A stretch of DNA of 64,000 nt from Bombyx mori (GCF_030269925.1 NC_085121.1:16447501-16511500), one strand, 5' to 3'. Numbered from the stretch's first letter, positions 33,133 to 44,154 are shown. Notes: generated from the letters alone by a model not told the origin. Numbers and translations: made by a program.

Positions 33133-33390
33133 ACTGGTGGTAACTGGTGGTAGGACTTCTTGTGAGTCCGCACGGGTAGGTACCACCGCCCCCCCTATTT
33201 CTGCCGTGAAGCAGCAATGCGCTTAGGTTTGAAGGGTGGGGCAACCGTTGTAACTATACTTGAGACCTTAGAACTTATATCTCAAGTTGGGTGGCACATT
33301 TACTTTGTAGATAATTATGGGCTACAGTAACTACTTAACACCGGGTGGGCTGTGAGCTTATCCACCCATCTACGCAATAAATAAATAAAA
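33133..33390 (+). mobile_element. Bm1-like SINE, 5'-truncated copy
   Basis: Starts with a duplicated ACTGGTGGTA and ends with an A-rich tail made of AATA units. Confidence 0.85.
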
Positions 33391-33624
33391 ATTAATTATC
33401 TCTAATTTCAATTTTCCAGAGTATATCCGTAACTTACTTCCAATTTAGATATAAGCTTGCAACTTCCTAGAAAAACATGCATCGACTATTACTTGCTGAT
33501 TGAGCAATCGAATACTACTTTTATTATGACTTTTATCACGAATCACTTTAGATTCGTTCGAAATATCATGAATATAAATATCAGAATTCCAGCGCTATGA
33601 CATATCCTTTTACAAACGACGCTT

Positions 33625-33756
33625 GTGGAGAGTAGTAAATGGTAAGCAGCGGCTTGGCTCTGCCCCTGGCATTGCTGAAGTCTATGGGCGACGGTAACCA
33701 TTCACCATCGGGTGGGCCATATGGTCGTCTGCTTAAAAAGGCAATAAAAAATAGAT
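33625..33756 (+). mobile_element. BMC1-like LINE tail, short copy
   Basis: GCAGCGGCTTGGCTCTGCC through GTCTGCTTAAAAAGGC and an A tail; the last codons plus the 3' UTR only. Confidence 0.78.
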
Positions 33757-33897
33757 TTTTTTAGATCTTTTATATCCTTTTTATTTGTACGTACTGTTGT
33801 ACTTTATTTAGATCGCAATCAAGGTTTGTTAAACTAACTCAGAGCATTCGGAGCTTTACGACAATTCTTCTCGAAGATATCTCAGCTTGCCTTCAGA

Positions 33898-33908
33898 CTG
33901 TGTAATGA
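33898..33908. repeat. Target-site duplication, 5' copy
   Basis: CTGTGTAATGA, repeated identically at 34350-34360. Confidence 0.85.
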
Positions 33909-34349
33909 CGTCATGATATTCGCCTTATCGCTGCCGCTGCTGACTACTCCCCGAATCCTGATCACGCAGGAGCCAGTCACCGTCGACGCCCTAGACACGT
34001 CCTTACGGATCCATCAGATCCAATAACCTTTGCATTAGACGCCTTCAGCTCGAACACTAGGAGCAGGCTTAGAGATCCTGGTAACCGTACTCGTCGAACT
34101 CTACAAAGAGTTCGACGTGCAACCTAACCCATGCATGAGTTTCTCGCCGGATCTTCTCAGCAGGTCGCGATTCCGATCCGGTAGTTAATTCATTAGCGAA
34201 GCAACTGCTCTTTCTTGAGTTGTTAGGTCTCCTTCGGAGGCGCTCGGGTAGCTTTTAGCAAATCCTACCACTCGTGGCTGAGCCTTTGCTCGCCCACCTG
34301 TTCTGGTGAAATTGGAAAGGCCACCAGTAATCTTTCAACCTAAAAAAAG
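33909..34349 (+). mobile_element. Family A LINE, 5'-truncated copy with TSD
   Basis: Matches the intact LINE from about 6760 (ORF2 C-terminus, CATGAT(A)TTCGCCTTATCG) to its A tail, with few changes and an 11-bp TSD (CTGTGTAATGA). About 9 bases after the ORF2 stop (CATGCA/TGAGTT) and some in the 3' UTR are missing compared with 6978-7205. The shortness and TSD are the normal result of incomplete target-primed reverse transcription. It shows the family has moved elsewhere in this locus. Confidence 0.9.
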
Positions 34350-34360
34350 CTGTGTAATGA
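34350..34360. repeat. Target-site duplication, 3' copy
   Basis: CTGTGTAATGA, matching 33898-33908. Confidence 0.85.
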
Positions 34361-34839
34361 AATAGAACACAAAAGTATCTTAAGTTATTATTTGAATTGA
34401 ACACTAAAAATCATATTCCAATAGGTTCAACTGTTGTTAAGATGAGCTTGCCATAGTTCGTCATTTCTTTAATATCCCCTAGATATAAAATATCAGATAA
34501 CTGCGCTTTCCCACAATACCCAGCACTATTCAGATGGGATAATAAAACGCGAATGTTGTTACAGCGTCTTGCGATCGACACGTTTAATTTCCGTTGCACA
34601 ACGCCGGAGCATAAACACGACGGAATTTAATATTATAGGCATCTGAAACGTTACAGCGAAGTAAAATCAACTAGAAGATAAAATACGGAATTAAAATCTT
34701 CCTTTAGTAAATAATAACAGTATAAAAAGAAAAAAAGAAAAAGAATCCAACTAATAAATAAATAGTTATAATTGTATAATAATTTTTGTCGTTGCTGTAT
34801 ATTATACGCAGTGAGATATGAAGAGGAAACGAGGATGAA

Positions 34840-35100
34840 TCTATACTTATAATATTATAAAGCTGAAGAGTTTGTTTGTTTGTTTGAACGCGCTAATCTC
34901 AGGAACTACTACTGATCCGATTTGAAAAATCATTTCAGTGGTAGATAGCCCATTTATTGAGAAAGGCTATAGGCTACATAACATCACGGTAAGACCAATA
35001 CAAGTGGAGCATCAATAAAGAATGATTCAAAATATTTTCACTTTCTACGTTAATGAAGTACCCCCCACTTCATTAACGTAGACCAAAACACTTATAGTCA
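34840..35100 (+). mobile_element. Helitron-like 5' segment
   Basis: Starts TCTATACTTATAATATTATA, preceded by A, and contains GAACGCGCTAATCTCAGGAA and ATAGGCTA blocks shared with the complete short Helitron at 38481-38803 (opposite strand). A CTRR 3' terminus was not found, so the end given is only where similarity is lost. Includes a perfect 15-bp hairpin (35045-35081). Confidence 0.6.
35045..35081. repeat. Perfect 15-bp inverted repeat
   Basis: CTACGTTAATGAAGT (35045-35059) and its exact reverse complement (35067-35081), separated by A followed by six C. Confidence 0.85.
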
Positions 35101-35384
35101 GAAATTGGGCTTTGCTGCTGAAATGCTAAAATGCTAATGCTAAAATGAAACATGCCAAGTATGCTGCTCTGAAATTTACATATCTGTTTGTTCCAGTGGT
35201 TGTGGAAACGGAGGGTGTGTGGAGTTCAGAGGCCAAAAAGTTTTTTTGCCGCAATTGGCCACCGCCTCGGAGAGCGAGGCCACGATCCTCGGTCTGGATC
35301 GTACCTGGTCCAGAGATTAAAAAAATAAAAAAATAAAAAATAATATATATTAAATACAGCGTGGCAATGCTGCTAGCGTAATGG

Positions 35385-35827
35385 TTTTTTTTTTTTTGTT
35401 GCTTAGATGGATGGACGAGCTCACAGCCCACCTGGTGTTAAGTGGTTACTGGAGCCCATAGACATCTACAACGTAAATGCGCCACCCACCTTGAGATTTG
35501 AGTTCTAAGGTCTCAGTATAGTTACAACGGCTACCCCACCCTTCGAACCGAAACGCATTACTGCTTCACGGCGGAAATAGGCGGGGTGGAGGTACCTACC
35601 CGTGCGGACTCCCAAGAGGTCCTATCACCAGTGATTACGCAAATTATAATTTTGCGGGTTTGATTTTTATTACACGATGTTATTCCTTCACCGCGGAAGT
35701 CAATCGTGAACATTCGTTGAGTACGTACTTCATTAGAAAAATTGGTACCCGCCTGCGGGATTCGAACACCGGTGCATCGCTACATACGACTGCACCGGAC
35801 GTCTTATCCTTTAGGCCACGACGACTT
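35385..35827 (-). mobile_element. Full-length Bm1-like SINE with tRNA-like head
   Basis: A T run (A tail), 3' end, body and head on the minus strand. The head keeps an A-box-like GGCCTAAAGGATAAGACG and a B-box-like GGTGTTCGAATCCC, a closer tRNA match than at 13427-13857. The frame at 35660-35947 is only a shadow of this repeat. Confidence 0.9.
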
Positions 35828-35840
35828 CATTACTTACTTA

Positions 35841-35913
35841 CAGGCCGGGTGCGATCTAGGGTGGCTTTTTTGACTAGCCGATGCCTATGCGCCTATGCAT
35901 CGCACCCGGCCTG
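35841..35913. repeat. GC-rich 15-bp inverted repeat next to Bm1
   Basis: CAGGCCGGGTGCGAT (35841-35855) and its exact reverse complement (35899-35913) flank 43 bases containing a repeated GCCTATGC. It begins 14 bases beyond the Bm1 head. The high GC contrasts with the surroundings. Confidence 0.8.
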
Positions 35914-36397
35914 TTGCGGCCGGATTGCTGTTTGCGTGGACCTATAGGCTACTTATGACGACGCTTGTAACTGAAAGTAAGTATTGTACTTTTTGACGAA
36001 GCATGTTGCTGATAACTCTGTTTCTATAATCTGACGAAGCGTGTTGCGTCAATAATTAAAATGTCGACATCTGTCATCAAAGTTTATCCACAAACAATTG
36101 TTTACAGAAAGCGGTAACAGCGACAAATAGCACTAATTTGTGTTTGGTGGAAAGAGCGATCGACCATCATTATCCCGGTAATGCGGTCTGACGTCACATG
36201 TCGAACTAGTTTGTCATTGCCCTAGCCGCGATTAAAGCCTTCATATTGTTGGGATGTTTGGTTTACGCACGGATTTGTTTGGGTTACCTCGATGACCTGT
36301 TCGGGTATCTACACATATAAATAAAATTGGAGTGTCTTTTTGTAATATTGAAATAACCGCTTTTTACTACATGCATATGAATATATATACGGTACAT
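35914..36397. other. Unassigned sequence
   Basis: Contains TGACGAAGC(A/G)TGTTGC twice (about 35995 and 36042). No gene recognised. Confidence 0.35.
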
Positions 36398-36570
36398 ACT
36401 GGTGGTAGGACCTCTTGTGAGTCCGCACGGGTAGGTACCACCACCCCGCCTATTTCTGCCGTGAAGCAGTAATACGTTTCGGTTTGAAGGGTGGGGCAGC
36501 CGTTGTAACTATACTAAACTTATATCTCAAGGTGGGTGGCACATTTACATTGTAGATGGGCTTCGGTAAC
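36398..36570 (+). mobile_element. Bm1-like SINE, truncated at both ends
   Basis: ACTGGTGGTAGGACC through GTAGATGGGCTTCGGTAAC. The expected 3' end is replaced by a short (AC)n run and then Helitron-like sequence. Confidence 0.82.
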
Positions 36571-36589
36571 ACACACACACCAAAATAAC

Positions 36590-36808
36590 ATTTTTACAAT
36601 TTTTGTCTGTCTGTCTGGACCAATTTTGACGTAATTTTCACTGATAGGTAGCTGATGATATAAGGAGTAACTTAGGCTAAATTTTTTAAGCTAGCTTCGT
36701 CCAGCGGCGTCACCTGCGGTACGACAATAACCGCGGGTAACACCGCGGGACTCTGCTATCAATAATAAAATTTAATGTTTCCGAAGCGAAGCGAGGGCGA
36801 GTCGCTAG
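36590..36808 (+). mobile_element. Helitron-like fragment with CTAG 3' end
   Basis: Contains TTTTTGTCTGTCTGTCTGG and ends GCGAAGCGAGGGCGAGTCGCTAG followed by T (the motif spans 36786-36808). The end has short hairpin potential (GCGA/TCGC) just before CTAG, as Helitrons do. The 5' end is missing. Confidence 0.6.
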
Positions 36809-38480
36809 TTGGTAATATTAATAGTGAAATGAGAGTTTGTTGTGATGATTGCCATTTTTATTTTTTTATTCTAGTAGGGTGGCAGGCTCATCACTGACTC
36901 GAATTTAGGTGCTTAGGTGGGTTACATAAGCGTTACGAATTTGGAAGCAAAGAATTGACCTTGCATTTCAAATCAGATACTGGCAGGGCGGTAATACCTG
37001 CCGTAAATATTCACAATTAATCCTCACGTCATTAAATTCCGGTTAGAGATCGCAAATTGCTGGTGAAGTCCTTGGAGAATGCTTCTGCGCATTCTACTAT
37101 GAGTTTCTTAGTCATTTATGACATGAATAGATGGGCTGGTACTCTTCTAGGCGATTACATAGCTAATAATTACCGGTGCAATTTGAATTGTAGCATAGTC
37201 ATTGTCCTAATATTATTTTTTACAAATTGTTAGCGTAACTATGCATTGTGTCTATGAGTTTTGGTGCCTAGTCTACAACGGTTATTTAAGATCTACCGAT
37301 ATTCTACGAAGCACGTGTTGTAATTCCGGATCCGAGTCAATCGTAATTGGACAGTAAATAAAAAAAATGTAAAACGTATCTCAAATCTTTAATTTATTTC
37401 ATTTACACCAATTCCGTGGTGAGGTTAATACTCAGTGTTGTCATAATTGTTCACAGCTGTTGCACAAAAACAAAATGTTTGGTGATTAGCATTTATGTGT
37501 AGACTGTAGTTGCCCTGTATTATTGCGATTATAGTATTATTGAATTTCCCAGTTATTGCAATATAGTTTTTCGAACATGTTACTAAAAATGGAAATTCTT
37601 GTTAAAAAATAGCTAAAAAATGTTGAGCAATATTTTGCTGTTTATATGTGACTAGTGCCCCGTCCTTGTTTCGTTTCGGAAACTGTAATTAATTATTGAC
37701 TTCTCCACTATTTAATGGATGTCATTATACGTATTAACCTTTCTCTTCAATCACTCTATCTATTAAAAAAATCCGCATCAAAATCTGTTGCGTAGTTGTA
37801 AAGATTTAAGCATACATAGGGATATAGGGACAGAGAAAGCGACTCTGTTTTATACCATGTAGTGAAGCTTAGATGTCTTCATGAGCCACGGTAATCACTT
37901 ACCATAAAAAAAAAAAACCGTGGCCTAAAAACGATTTCTAATAATAATTATAACTCGAACTCTAATGGTTACATCAGATAAATAAATAAAAGCCTATTGG
38001 GTCTAAATGAACAGAATGAACTGGCGAGAAAAAAATAACTTCACCGACCATTTCATTTCTCGGTCGATACACATTTGGTGGCACGCGAGCGCTAATGCCC
38101 ACATTATCTTGATTGCCCGCAGCTGTTGTAAGCGGATAAAAACATTTGCGGGCATTTGATTGGCTTATGACTATTGTTTTGGGTTGCGAACGTGGATTCG
38201 CTAGGTTTTATTACACGTATTCTGGTTTCGTTGGTGATGTTAGGATTAAGTATCTACAGAACTAATGTGAAGGAAATTTACCTTAGCAGTCTTACATTAG
38301 TTTAGTTTTAATTGTTATGTTGGGATATAAGATGAGCATCGTCTTCTGTAATTGCTGTGATATTATTAAAATTTTTTTACTTTTCTGTCTCAACGGTTAT
38401 CGGTTCGATATCAATGCTAAGAACTGTTTCGGCTACTTTTTCTGTTGATTTGTTTCTATTTGATACATTTTTATATGCTA
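36809..38480. other. Long stretch, one unclassified repeat suspected
   Basis: About 36855-37020 has weak Bm1-like order. About 37655-37865 (GACTAGTGCCCCGTCC ... CGACTCTGTTTTATACCATG) looks like a degenerate interspersed repeat common in moths, family unknown to me. No gene seen. Confidence 0.35.
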
Positions 38481-38803
38481 CTAGCTTTTGCCCGCGACTC
38501 CATCCGCGTGGATTGATATTCGATAGTTACTTTGGCATAACGCTAAATTTTACCCCCACTTCATTTACGGTTTTATTTTTATTTTAAGGAGTTATTGAAA
38601 CCCCTATTTTGAAACATTATTTATTGGTGCTCCACTTGTATTAGCCTTACCGTGATGTTATATAGCCTATAGTCTTCCTCAATAAAATGAGCTTTCTAAC
38701 ACTGAAATAATTTTTCAAATCGGACCAGTACATAGTTCCTGAGATTAGCGCGTTCAAACGAACAAACTCACAGCTTTATAATAGTAAATATAGTTAGTAT
38801 AGA
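38481..38803 (-). mobile_element. Complete short non-autonomous Helitron
   Basis: On the minus strand it starts TCTATACTAAC (after A) at 38803 and ends GCGGGCAAAAGCTAG (before T) at 38484-38481: 5' TC, 3' CTAG, inserted between A and T. Internal GAACGCGCTAATCTCAGGAA matches the segment at 34840. It is 323 bp and has no coding capacity; it would depend on a Rep/helicase from elsewhere. The frame at 38357-38587 overlaps it by chance. Confidence 0.78.
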
Positions 38804-38894
38804 TACCCGTAAAATTAAGACTCATTCTCAAATCAGTGGGTACAAAATAGGCCTATTGAAAACTATATTAATCATAGTATTTTTTTCGATTTTA

Positions 38895-39065
38895 CCGTCC
38901 CTTCCTAGCACCTTGTTCCTCAGTGCTGTGAGTCGTGACCTTTACGGAGCACTTTTGTTTAGACTATGTTCATCCATTCCTTCTTGTCTTCTGCGCAGTG
39001 GATAGCAACATTGATGCTGGAGTCCAATGTCGTCTTAATTGAATCGGTCAATTGTAACGAGTCAT
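38895..39065 (-). mobile_element. RTE-like LINE C-terminal fragment (family C)
   Basis: The plus strand reads TTCCTCAGTGCTG...GGTCGTGACC-like...GACGTCTTAATTGAATCGG-like, matching 57500-57620 and the reverse of 20500-20640. Old and frameshifted. Confidence 0.6.
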
Positions 39066-39794
39066 AGACATAATTAAAACTACTTTTACAAATATATTAT
39101 TTCCTACGCGTCGAATACTTCGCAGTTTTTGTGGCCATCGACGCCTAAAGTGTTATTGGTGGACATTTGAATATTGTAGCTACCGTCTGTTTTAATTAAT
39201 ATTAAATCGAAATTAAACCATAACATTAATTTTGATTATAGTATGAGCATTTTTGCGCCTTATTTATTTAATATATGTACATAAACAAATATATAATATT
39301 CGATGAAACCATCTTGAAAAGTTAGGTTGGAAACGTTTTAACCTAATGGATCGTGATTAGAATAAAGCCGAATGGATCAAAGATAGTATAAATCTCAATA
39401 TGGGAGACTACGTAGATATCAACTGTAAATTGAAATTAATTAGGAATAATCCTATAAGCGAGTTCACGTTAATTGGTGTGATTTGTAAAATGCTTAACAC
39501 TTTTACGCAACATTGTAATAATACCCAATTATTAGCACAATCCAACCTCTCCAGTATCCCCACTATTGCTGATCTTATTTGCTAACAGTGTATTTTGAGG
39601 AATTGTTGAATTATTTACTATCTATCACATTACCTACGACTCTCATCAATTAACATAATCTATCTATTATTATTCAAGGTCAATTATCGGTGCTGTTTCA
39701 CCAAATCTTCATAATCGGAATACGAAATTGTAGCCTACTAGACGTTTTCTTTATTATTATTTTTTACATTCTCTTATCTTGTACAAATAGTTTG
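39066..39794. other. Unassigned AT-rich sequence
   Basis: The frame at 39400-39585 has no recognised domain. Confidence 0.35.
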
Positions 39795-40190
39795 AGGTCA
39801 TCTTGGCCTAGAGGATAAAATGGGCGGCTTACTCATATGGAGTGTTGCTTCTATATCGGTACTCAAGCACTGAAGGTGGCTTCAGCTTTAATGCAATAGG
39901 TACTTGAGAAATATTCACGAATGACTTCCATGACGTAGGAATAACATGGGATAGTAAAAATCAAGCCTGCCAAAATTATATCTACTGGGAAGCTACTACT
40001 ACTACAGCATTGAGTTTCGCTTTGAAAGGTGGGACAGTCACTAGCTACACTGTTAGGCTTTAAAATTGATACTAAGAATTACATATCTCAAGGTATGGGG
40101 CCGCATTCACGTGTTCTATAATCGACTCTGGTAACCATTTAGTACAAGATGGTCTATAAGCTCGCACACACGTTTAGGCTATAAAACATT
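39795..40190 (+). mobile_element. Degenerate full-length Bm1-like SINE
   Basis: The order of the whole SINE can be followed: GGCCTAGAGGATAAAATG (head), ACTTCCATGACGTAGGAATAACA, then CATATCTCAAGG and a GGTCTATAAGCTCGC 3' end. Strongly diverged, hence old. Confidence 0.6.
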
Positions 40191-40206
40191 CTTTATAAAA
40201 GAAGTT

Positions 40207-40221
40207 AGCTATAAACAGCTA
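40207..40221. repeat. Target-site duplication, 5' copy
   Basis: AGCTATAAACAGCTA; the partner at 41189-41203 differs at one base. Confidence 0.75.
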
Positions 40222-41188
40222 CGAGAGGATGAAGAGGCTGGGCCTCGACGTGGCGTTCAGTAAATGCGAGGCCATGTGGTTTCACGGGCCGCGGAGAGCG
40301 CCACCTGTCGATGCCCACATCGTGGTTGGAGGGGTCCGGATAGGGGTCGGGGTGCAGTTGAGGTACCCCGGCCTCGTGTTGGACAGCCGGTGAGCTTTTC
40401 GCGCTCTTTTTGCAGGGCTGGCCCCCCAATCAATGAAAACTGCTCCCGAATATTGGGGAGCCGGATCAGGTTGTTAGAGGCGGCTCTACGTGAGCGATCG
40501 ATGCGATCGATGACCCTGTACGGTGCACCTGTATGGGCTGAGCCACGCATTCAGGCCACTATGGCTCGGTTTCTGCGACGGCTGCAGCGCATCGCTGCCA
40601 TCAGGTTCATCCGTGGATATCGCACCGACTCCTTCAAGGTGGCGTATGTGTTGGCAAGGACGCCGCCATGAGTGCTGGAGGCGAAGTTGCTCGCTGCCGA
40701 TTATCGGTGGTGCAGCGAGCTTTGTGCTCTGGGTGGGGCGTGTCTCCCCAAAAGTGCTGCGGGCGTGGAAAGTCTATTCTCGGCAGTCCGTGCTCCACGG
40801 TCTGCGACCGTGACCCGCCCCCCTAAGGGCTTCAGGCTCCCCCCGCTTTGTGCGGGGAGGGACCCAGGTATGGGGCGGCGTACGCGGCACGCTCGTCCGT
40901 AATAGGTGATGGTAGGCCGTGTTCCCCTGACCGCTCCGGGGAAGGTGCAGCGCGACGCCATCAAGGCGGACTCCAGACCTGCCGACCGAGGGAGCCGGTG
41001 GTCGTGTCGTTAGCGGCCGCTGGTCCGGCGCCTGGGGGACGGCGCTATGAATGTAATACGCTCTATATCAACCCTGTCCCATCGTCTCAATGACCCCGGC
41101 TGGGCTCCGGCCCGATCCGGGGTCGGGCGCCGGCTGTGAGCGGTGTCAGGGTCAACTCCCACATAATTTTTCTCCTGTACAAAAAAAA
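40222..41188 (+). mobile_element. R1-like LINE, 5'-truncated, with TSD
   Basis: GC-rich block with broken reverse-transcriptase C-terminal coding. One frame has KRLGLDVAFSKCEAMWFHG. Another, open at 40264-40671, ends SMTLYGAPVWAEPRI...RRLQRIAAIRFIRGYRTDSF. These phrases are typical of R1-clade LINEs (R1, TRAS, SART). Stops and frameshifts break the coding region. It ends in nine or so A, and a 15-bp TSD with one mismatch flanks it. R1 relatives are often site-specific; this one lies in non-rDNA, so it belongs to a dispersed lineage or a stray insertion. Confidence 0.75.
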
Positions 41189-41203
41189 AGCTATAAATAG
41201 CTA
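41189..41203. repeat. Target-site duplication, 3' copy
   Basis: AGCTATAAATAGCTA, matching 40207-40221 except for one base. Confidence 0.75.
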
Positions 41204-42124
41204 ATAAAATATTAATTGCAGTTAAGATTCGTTCCACTTTTACTTGTTTCGCATCTGTATAGAGACCGAGAGATAACAATGCAAACAGCTAGAATCAAAC
41301 ATTTAACAGTACTAAATGCTTTTAGAACGGCACGCTGTGTACCCGCAGTATATACCGTCCGCGTTTTAGACCGCAACGTAATGTATTATTAGTTTTTAGG
41401 GCGTATTTTTGTTCGCTGTGCTTATTTAACTTTTATGTATGCATAACTTATCTTGTGCTCAGGTATGCGCTCACGTACGAGACTGTGTGTAATTGTAGTT
41501 AAATGGAATTACATGTTTTACCTATTGTGTTATTGGGCATTTGTGCAACATCGCCTACGTGAAGCAGTAAGCAACACAGCAATCCAGATAACGTGTTTTT
41601 GGTAGATATTGATATCTATTGTTTTATCTTGAATGACCGTACCACTCACAGTACTGTTTCAAAACTGTGATGTCCTGCAGGTAAAATAATAACCTCTTCC
41701 TTTTTCAGACATTATTTCGTTTAGAAATGAGGATTGTTCATTTTATCCAAAATCTGATGGTATTGGTTGTAGATGAAAACGTTTCCCGAGCTATTATTGG
41801 CTTATTGTTAACAACTAACTTACGAAGTTTAGCGGTTTTGTTTAAGTCAATTGCCGGTGTTATACATTTGTTTATTGCATGTGAATGCATTAACATTGAC
41901 AGTAGTGGTTCTATTAGTAGACCACGCGAGTCTGGCGAGAGTATTATCTTTCTTATCTTTTGCCACGAACCAACGGTATGTTTCAGTTTTTAAGTTCACA
42001 TAAATGAGATTTCAACAATTTATTCGTCAGTTTGTGGTGGCATTCAGCAGATTCCATTCAGATTCTATGGACTGCCTTTCGTACCAATGTGTCAATCCTA
42101 AAATAACTTGACATTAAAACAAGA
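41204..42124. other. Unassigned sequence
   Basis: An ATG-started frame of 88 codons lies at 41727-41993 (MRIVHFIQNLMVLVVDENVS, hydrophobic in parts). I recognise no domain or splice structure, so no gene is called. Confidence 0.35.
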
Positions 42125-42470
42125 CTTTCCACCATATGCCTTCGCAGAGTACTGGAGTTCTTTAGACATATTGCTCGAAAAGAGGATCACAATTTTAAAC
42201 AGTTGATGGTCATTGGCGAAGCCCAAAAAGTCGGAACAAAATTCGATCTTCTTCGAACATCGAGTTCCAAAATGTCCTTCACGAAGCCAAGAATCCAAGG
42301 AAGGAAGGATAATGATGTAGCAGGGAAATCACGACCCTCACTAATGTAACCAACCACGCGAATAGGATAGCGATTTGGAACCAGATGTGCCGCAAGCTTA
42401 CCCATCTAGTTTAGTGTCTTCTAGACATTACACTACGGTGTAAGAAGCGAACCTAGTTAGGCGAGCTTGA
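42125..42470 (+). mobile_element. RTE-like LINE C-terminal relic
   Basis: One frame reads CLRRVLEFFRHIARKEDHNFKQ, followed in another frame by NRIAIWNQMCRKLTHL. Both phrases match the usual C-terminal order of RTE-like LINE reverse transcriptases. Frameshifted and old. Confidence 0.55.
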
Positions 42471-43117
42471 ACATTTGTCCGCGCGCTCACTTCGCCTCTT
42501 TGAATCACGAATACAGTTATATTCATTTGATATCATTTTCATGAGCGCCTATTCATAATTTTACGTTCCACCACATTTAACGTCCGTGGACAAGGCTCCT
42601 TATCTCGTTTGGACAATAGTTCCGTTTTGAATTGTAATGTTTTTTGAATGAGTTTTTTTTTTGTTTGTTTTGTTTTTATTATGTTAAATTCTATGAGGTT
42701 TTTTTTAACTGTGATCAATCTCACGGCTCTCTTATTATTAAGCGGTTACAGGTATTTGTAGGATATTATAAAGAATGAAACAACTCAAACCATAAGATTA
42801 CAAGCACACGAAGCGTCATATGGCTTAGATCACAATGACTTCTAAATCTCTTAGCGCTGATTTACTGAAAAGGGATTCTCAAGTTCTTTGTAATGTAATG
42901 TGAAAATAAAAAGGTTACGTGTTTATTAATTTTCTTGAATATATGCTTATTAATGTATTTTTCAACGTGTCAATGATTTATATCATTTTGAAGCTATCAA
43001 TCTGTAGGTCAAATAGTCCCATTGTTTTAAACGAATCCTAAAGGCTTGCTCATCTTTAGACTGCAACGATTTCTTATCGAAATTGCTTAGCATTAAGTTG
43101 GCCGTAAACTCATCTAT
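42471..43117. other. Unassigned AT-rich sequence
   Basis: T-rich runs at about 42650-42700; nothing recognised. Confidence 0.4.
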
Positions 43118-43360
43118 ACTGATGGTAGGACTACTTGTGAGTCCGCACGGGTAGGTACCACCACCCTGCCTATTTCTGCCGTGAAGCAGTAATGCGTTTC
43201 GGTTTGAAAGGTGGGGCAGCCGTTTTAACTATACTTAAGACCTTAGAACTTATATCTCGAGGTGGGTGGCGCATTTACGTCCTAGATGTCTATGGGCTCC
43301 AGTAACTACTTAACACCAGGTGGGCTGTAAGAGCTTGTCCACGCATCTAAGCAATAAAAA
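43118..43360 (+). mobile_element. Bm1-like SINE, 5'-truncated copy
   Basis: Starts ACTGATGGTAGGACTAC and ends TCTAAGCAATAAAAA. Close to the consensus of the other copies. Confidence 0.86.
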
Positions 43361-43756
43361 ATTAAATAATTATAGCTAAATTTGTCAATTAAAAATGGAA
43401 TTTAGCTTCAGTATACGGTGTGAATATGTGAATTAGATCGGAGCGTGCTTTAGGAGCCCCTACATGATTGGCCTAATGCAATGTTTGGCGTTTGATGGAA
43501 TATGTAATCACGGATTGATGCAGACATGTCGTAGGTAATCTATCCAACGTTAATCTGTGACGTGATTGGTTTAAGGCGGTGGTTGTTTGTAGTCTGTATT
43601 AAATGACGTTAATCCTAGTCTGAGATACGCGAGCTCCTTTTAAGAGAGTAAACATGTCCTAATTTTACACAATTATGTGTTTACAAGCCATACGACTATG
43701 CCGATGTACGAATTTTGCAGACAAATACCAATTTTTCTAAAGAAATACGTACTTAC

Positions 43757-44150
43757 TGTTACGCCGGTAAGAGTAACGCCATCTATCGCCGAATAGTCGA
43801 ACGAATATCGAAGGATCCAGAATGCTCGGGAATTACAACGCCATCTATTGTCAGATAGCGAAAACTGCTACTAGAGAGGTGTGGAATATACTCGATGGTT
43901 CTAGGGATGAGATATCGGCTATAAAAGCGTTGTAGGGATGGCACGCAGTCAGTCAGTAATCAGAACTATTCGAAGCGAAATAGCGAACAAATCACCTGAA
44001 GCGAAGCGGAACAAGCGAATTGAGAGTTTTAAAGTGTTTGTTGAGTGTTTTAAAGTGCTTGTGAAATGTTTAAGTATTTTAAGTGTTGAATACAGTTTTG
44101 AAGTTGTACTTTGGTGAAACTTTATTTATCCCGAGCCCCAGCGCGTACCA
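43757..44150 (+). mobile_element. Solo LTR, full-length, 4-bp TSD
   Basis: Begins TGTTACGCCGGTAAGAGTAA and ends GCGCGTACCA. It is flanked by TTAC on both sides (43753-43756 and 44151-44154). It contains TATAAAAG (about 43920), a likely TATA box, and a CAGTCAGTCAG run just downstream. The same family as 19628-19832. It probably arose by recombination between the LTRs of a full element that removed the inside. A Ty3/gypsy-like origin is likely but not provable here. Confidence 0.82.
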
Positions 44151-44154
44151 TTAC

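Noticed and set aside
35660..35947. 95-codon plus-strand gene
   Set aside because: It is the antisense of a full-length Bm1 head plus the adjacent inverted repeat.
39310..39345. Mariner terminal repeat (GTTAGGTTGGAAACG)
   Set aside because: Only a few bases resemble a mariner end; no matching inverted partner or transposase was seen.
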